Assembly: GCA_002351925.1 (NCBI GenBank)
Contig: DEHM01000002.1
Location: forward strand, 8,317-22,263
DNA from: Bacteroidales bacterium UBA2800
Lineage (GTDB): Bacteria > Bacteroidota > Bacteroidia > Bacteroidales > Paludibacteraceae
Length of the DNA: 13,947 nt
Direction: 5' to 3'
A program made the translations under genes and the position numbers. This document shows, piece after piece, positions 12,475 to 13,947 of this stretch. Positions within the stretch are counted from its first letter, which is position 1, and every line of letters starts with the position of its first letter. The notes beneath the pieces are model-generated. The model had not been told where the DNA came from. It did not search any database and saw only the letters and a list, made by a program, of their open reading frames with translations.

Positions 12475-13400
12475 CCAAACAAGATCTTCGCATCGTCTAT
12501 ATGGGCACTCCGGAGTTTGCTGTGGCCAGCCTCCGGGCCCTCGTAGAAAACGGATATAATGTCGTAGCCGTCGTCACCATGCCCGACAAACCTGCCGGAC
12601 GTGGTCACCAACTCCAGTATTCCGACGTCAAGAAATATGCCCTGTCGGTGGGACTGCCGGTGCTGCAACCGGAGAAACTGAAAGATCCGGCCTTCGTAGA
12701 AGAACTGCGTTCTTACCGGGCTGACCTGCAGATTGTGGTCGCCTTCCGTATGTTGCCCGAAGTGGTATGGACCATGCCGCGACTCGGCACCTTCAACCTC
12801 CATGCGTCTCTGCTACCCCAATACCGCGGCGCGGCGCCGATCAACTGGGCGGTCATCAACGGCGATGCAGAGACCGGTGCGACCACCTTCATGCTCAAGC
12901 ACGAGATAGACACCGGCAATATGATCCTGCAAGAACGACTCCCTATCGGCCCGGACGAGAACGTAGGCTCGGTGCACGACCGACTCATGGCCATGGGTAC
13001 CGGGCTCGTCACACGCACCGTGGACCTGATTATCGACTGCGAGAACAAGGGCACCGAGCTACCCACTACGCCGCAGCCGGAGATAACCGAGTTGCGACCT
13101 GCGCCTAAGATTTTCAAAGAAGATTGCGAGATACGCTTTGCCGACAAGACGGCTACCGAAGTACACAACTTCGTGCGCGGACTCAGTCCCTATCCCGCCG
13201 CATGGGCCAACCTCACCATCAACGGACAACTGTTTGAGAACGTCAAAATATTTGCCGTTGAAGAAGTACAAAGGGACAATATACAAAGTACAAAGGACAT
13301 CATCGTCCCCTGCCGCGAAGGTGCCGTGCGTATTCTGGAACTCCAAGTGCCCGGCAAGAAACGAATGGACACCAAGTCTTTCCTCAATGGATTACATTAA
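12471..13400 (+). CDS. fmt: Methionyl-tRNA formyltransferase
   Basis: Formylates Met-tRNAfMet using 10-formyl-tetrahydrofolate, for translation initiation; cytoplasmic. The 309-residue protein starts with the Rossmann-type RIVYMGTPEFAVASL (7-21) and has the catalytic motif FNLHASLLPQYRGAAPINWA (108-127; Asn109, His111) and HEIDTGNM (144-151, Asp147). The conserved RGLSPYPAAW opens the C-terminal OB-fold domain that grips the tRNA acceptor arm. Within that domain, residues 266-275 (VQRDNIQSTK) come from a 7-bp tandem repeat, replacing or lengthening a surface loop. The C-terminus overlaps the next gene by 14 nt. Length is near the usual 310-325, so the enzyme is probably functional. Confidence 0.96.
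   Translation: MTKQDLRIVYMGTPEFAVASLRALVENGYNVVAVVTMPDKPAGRGHQLQYSDVKKYALSVGLPVLQPEKLKDPAFVEELRSYRADLQIVVAFRMLPEVVWTMPRLGTFNLHASLLPQYRGAAPINWAVINGDAETGATTFMLKHEIDTGNMILQERLPIGPDENVGSVHDRLMAMGTGLVTRTVDLIIDCENKGTELPTTPQPEITELRPAPKIFKEDCEIRFADKTATEVHNFVRGLSPYPAAWANLTINGQLFENVKIFAVEEVQRDNIQSTKDIIVPCREGAVRILELQVPGKKRMDTKSFLNGLH
13266..13300. repeat. Five 7-bp tandem units inside fmt
   Basis: Units are gtacaaa, gggacaa, tatacaa, agtacaa, aggacat. They encode VQRDNIQSTK plus Asp (266-276) in the C-terminal domain. The first 30 bp are 27/30 identical to 2742-2771 in the PagL-like gene and in the same reading frame. Confidence 0.9.
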
Positions 13401-13935
13401 GCTCATCGACAAATACTACGCCTCCTCGCCCGAGTTGCGGCACATCCTGCTCACCCATAGTCGGCAGGTGGCCGACCGTGCACTCGCCATAGTCGATGCA
13501 CATCCCGAGTGGACCGACCAACACCTCGTCGACCGGCAGTTTGTCGAAGAAGCCGCGATGCTCCACGACATAGGTATCATCTTCTGCAACGCACCTAAGA
13601 TTTACTGCGTCGGGCCGCATAAGTATATCGAGCATGGCTATCTGGGCGCGGAACTGTTGCGCCAAGAGGGGCTACCCAAACATGCACTCGTCGCCGAACG
13701 ACATACCGGCACGGGTATCACTATCGAGCAGATAGAACGCGAGGAACTGCCTATCCCCGAACGCGACTACTGCCCGCAGTCGCTCGAGGAGAAAATAATC
13801 TGCTATGCCGATAAGTTCTACTCCAAGTCCCACCTCGGTGAAGAAGTCTCCATCGACAAAATCAAATACAATATCTGGAAATACGGCCACGAAGGTTATC
13901 TAAGGTGGTTAGCCTTAGAGAACCTGTGCAAGTAA
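13387..13935 (+). CDS. HD-domain (HDIG-type) phosphohydrolase
   Basis: A 182-residue cytoplasmic HD-superfamily protein. Putative metal ligands appear in the expected order: His24 (LLTHSRQVA), His60-Asp61 (EEAAMLHDIGI, the defining HD pair), His83 (YIEHGYLGAELL), His106 (AERHTGTG) and Asp142 (ICYADKFYSK). Such small single-domain HDIG proteins are hydrolases of nucleotides or other phosphate esters; the substrate is not predictable here. ATG 13387 lies inside the end of fmt (14-nt overlap, different frame). The open frame continues upstream to 13138, but that part is a shadow of fmt and homology starts with the HD protein's own N-terminal helix. It is the fourth gene of the nadK operon; only 12 nt of unassigned sequence follow before the window ends. 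Confidence 0.88.
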   Translation: MDYIKLIDKYYASSPELRHILLTHSRQVADRALAIVDAHPEWTDQHLVDRQFVEEAAMLHDIGIIFCNAPKIYCVGPHKYIEHGYLGAELLRQEGLPKHALVAERHTGTGITIEQIEREELPIPERDYCPQSLEEKIICYADKFYSKSHLGEEVSIDKIKYNIWKYGHEGYLRWLALENLCK

Positions 13936-13947
13936 ATCGAGCTTAAG

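Noticed and set aside
1007..13300. CRISPR array or integron-like repeat system
   Set aside because: The repeats are short, lie inside coding genes, have no regular unique spacers, and no cas or integrase gene is present.
13138..13386. Upstream extension of the HD-domain gene
   Set aside because: The sequence is an out-of-frame reading of fmt; the HD protein starts naturally at 13387.

Overview
The window looks like a chromosomal segment from a Bacteroidales bacterium. Every protein I can place resembles Bacteroides/Prevotella/Porphyromonas-type homologues. Promoters follow the Bacteroidetes pattern (TTTG, 20 bp, TAnnTTTG) instead of a sigma70 pattern, Shine-Dalgarno sequences are mostly absent, and the coding DNA looks moderately GC-rich by eye. 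I see no rRNA, tRNA, transposase, integrase, phage gene or CRISPR array. Genus cannot be fixed from the sequence alone.

Layout. (1) 1-1978, minus strand: a nitroreductase-family gene, pdxA and the first 95 codons of alaS, closely spaced and apparently one transcription unit. (2) 1979-2093: a divergent promoter region. (3) 2094-3416, plus strand: an exported PagL-like outer-membrane lipid A deacylase with an extra C-terminal half. (4) 3417-3499: an array of three hairpins between convergent genes, probably a bidirectional terminator. (5) 10497 down to 3488, minus strand: a tight six-gene operon of a secreted InlB-repeat-like protein, a dipeptidyl peptidase IV-type S9 peptidase, a ROK sugar kinase, a NodB-type polysaccharide deacetylase, a polyisoprenyl-phosphate-type glycosyltransferase and a helical TPR-like protein. 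Neighbours overlap by 1-7 nt or lie 2-6 nt apart. (6) 10498-10645: a second divergent promoter region. (7) 10646-13935, plus strand: nadK, lgt, fmt and an HD-domain hydrolase, each overlapping the next by 4-14 nt.

How the genes fit together. The plus operon is core housekeeping: NADP supply, lipoprotein maturation, initiator tRNA formylation and a probable phosphohydrolase. The minus operon mixes envelope or exported functions (S9 peptidase, deacetylase, glycosyltransferase) with a cytoplasmic sugar kinase. The left block combines PLP synthesis, a flavoenzyme and tRNA charging.

Two kinds of structure are not explained by the gene calls. First, short tandem repeats, mostly with a 7-bp period, sit inside otherwise ordinary coding sequences (pdxA, the pagL-like gene, the deacetylase gene, the S9 peptidase gene, fmt) and in the leader of alaS. 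Three of them are near-identical 30-bp blocks read in the same frame and orientation in unrelated proteins, giving VQRDKVQGTK, VQRDNIQSTK and LQSDNVQCTR. Second, the two divergent intergenic regions are copies of one ~90-bp bidirectional promoter module in opposite orientation: 72 of 90 columns are identical without a gap in my hand alignment. A hairpin-and-spacer element at the convergent junction also appears to have a relative inserted in frame in the S9 peptidase gene.
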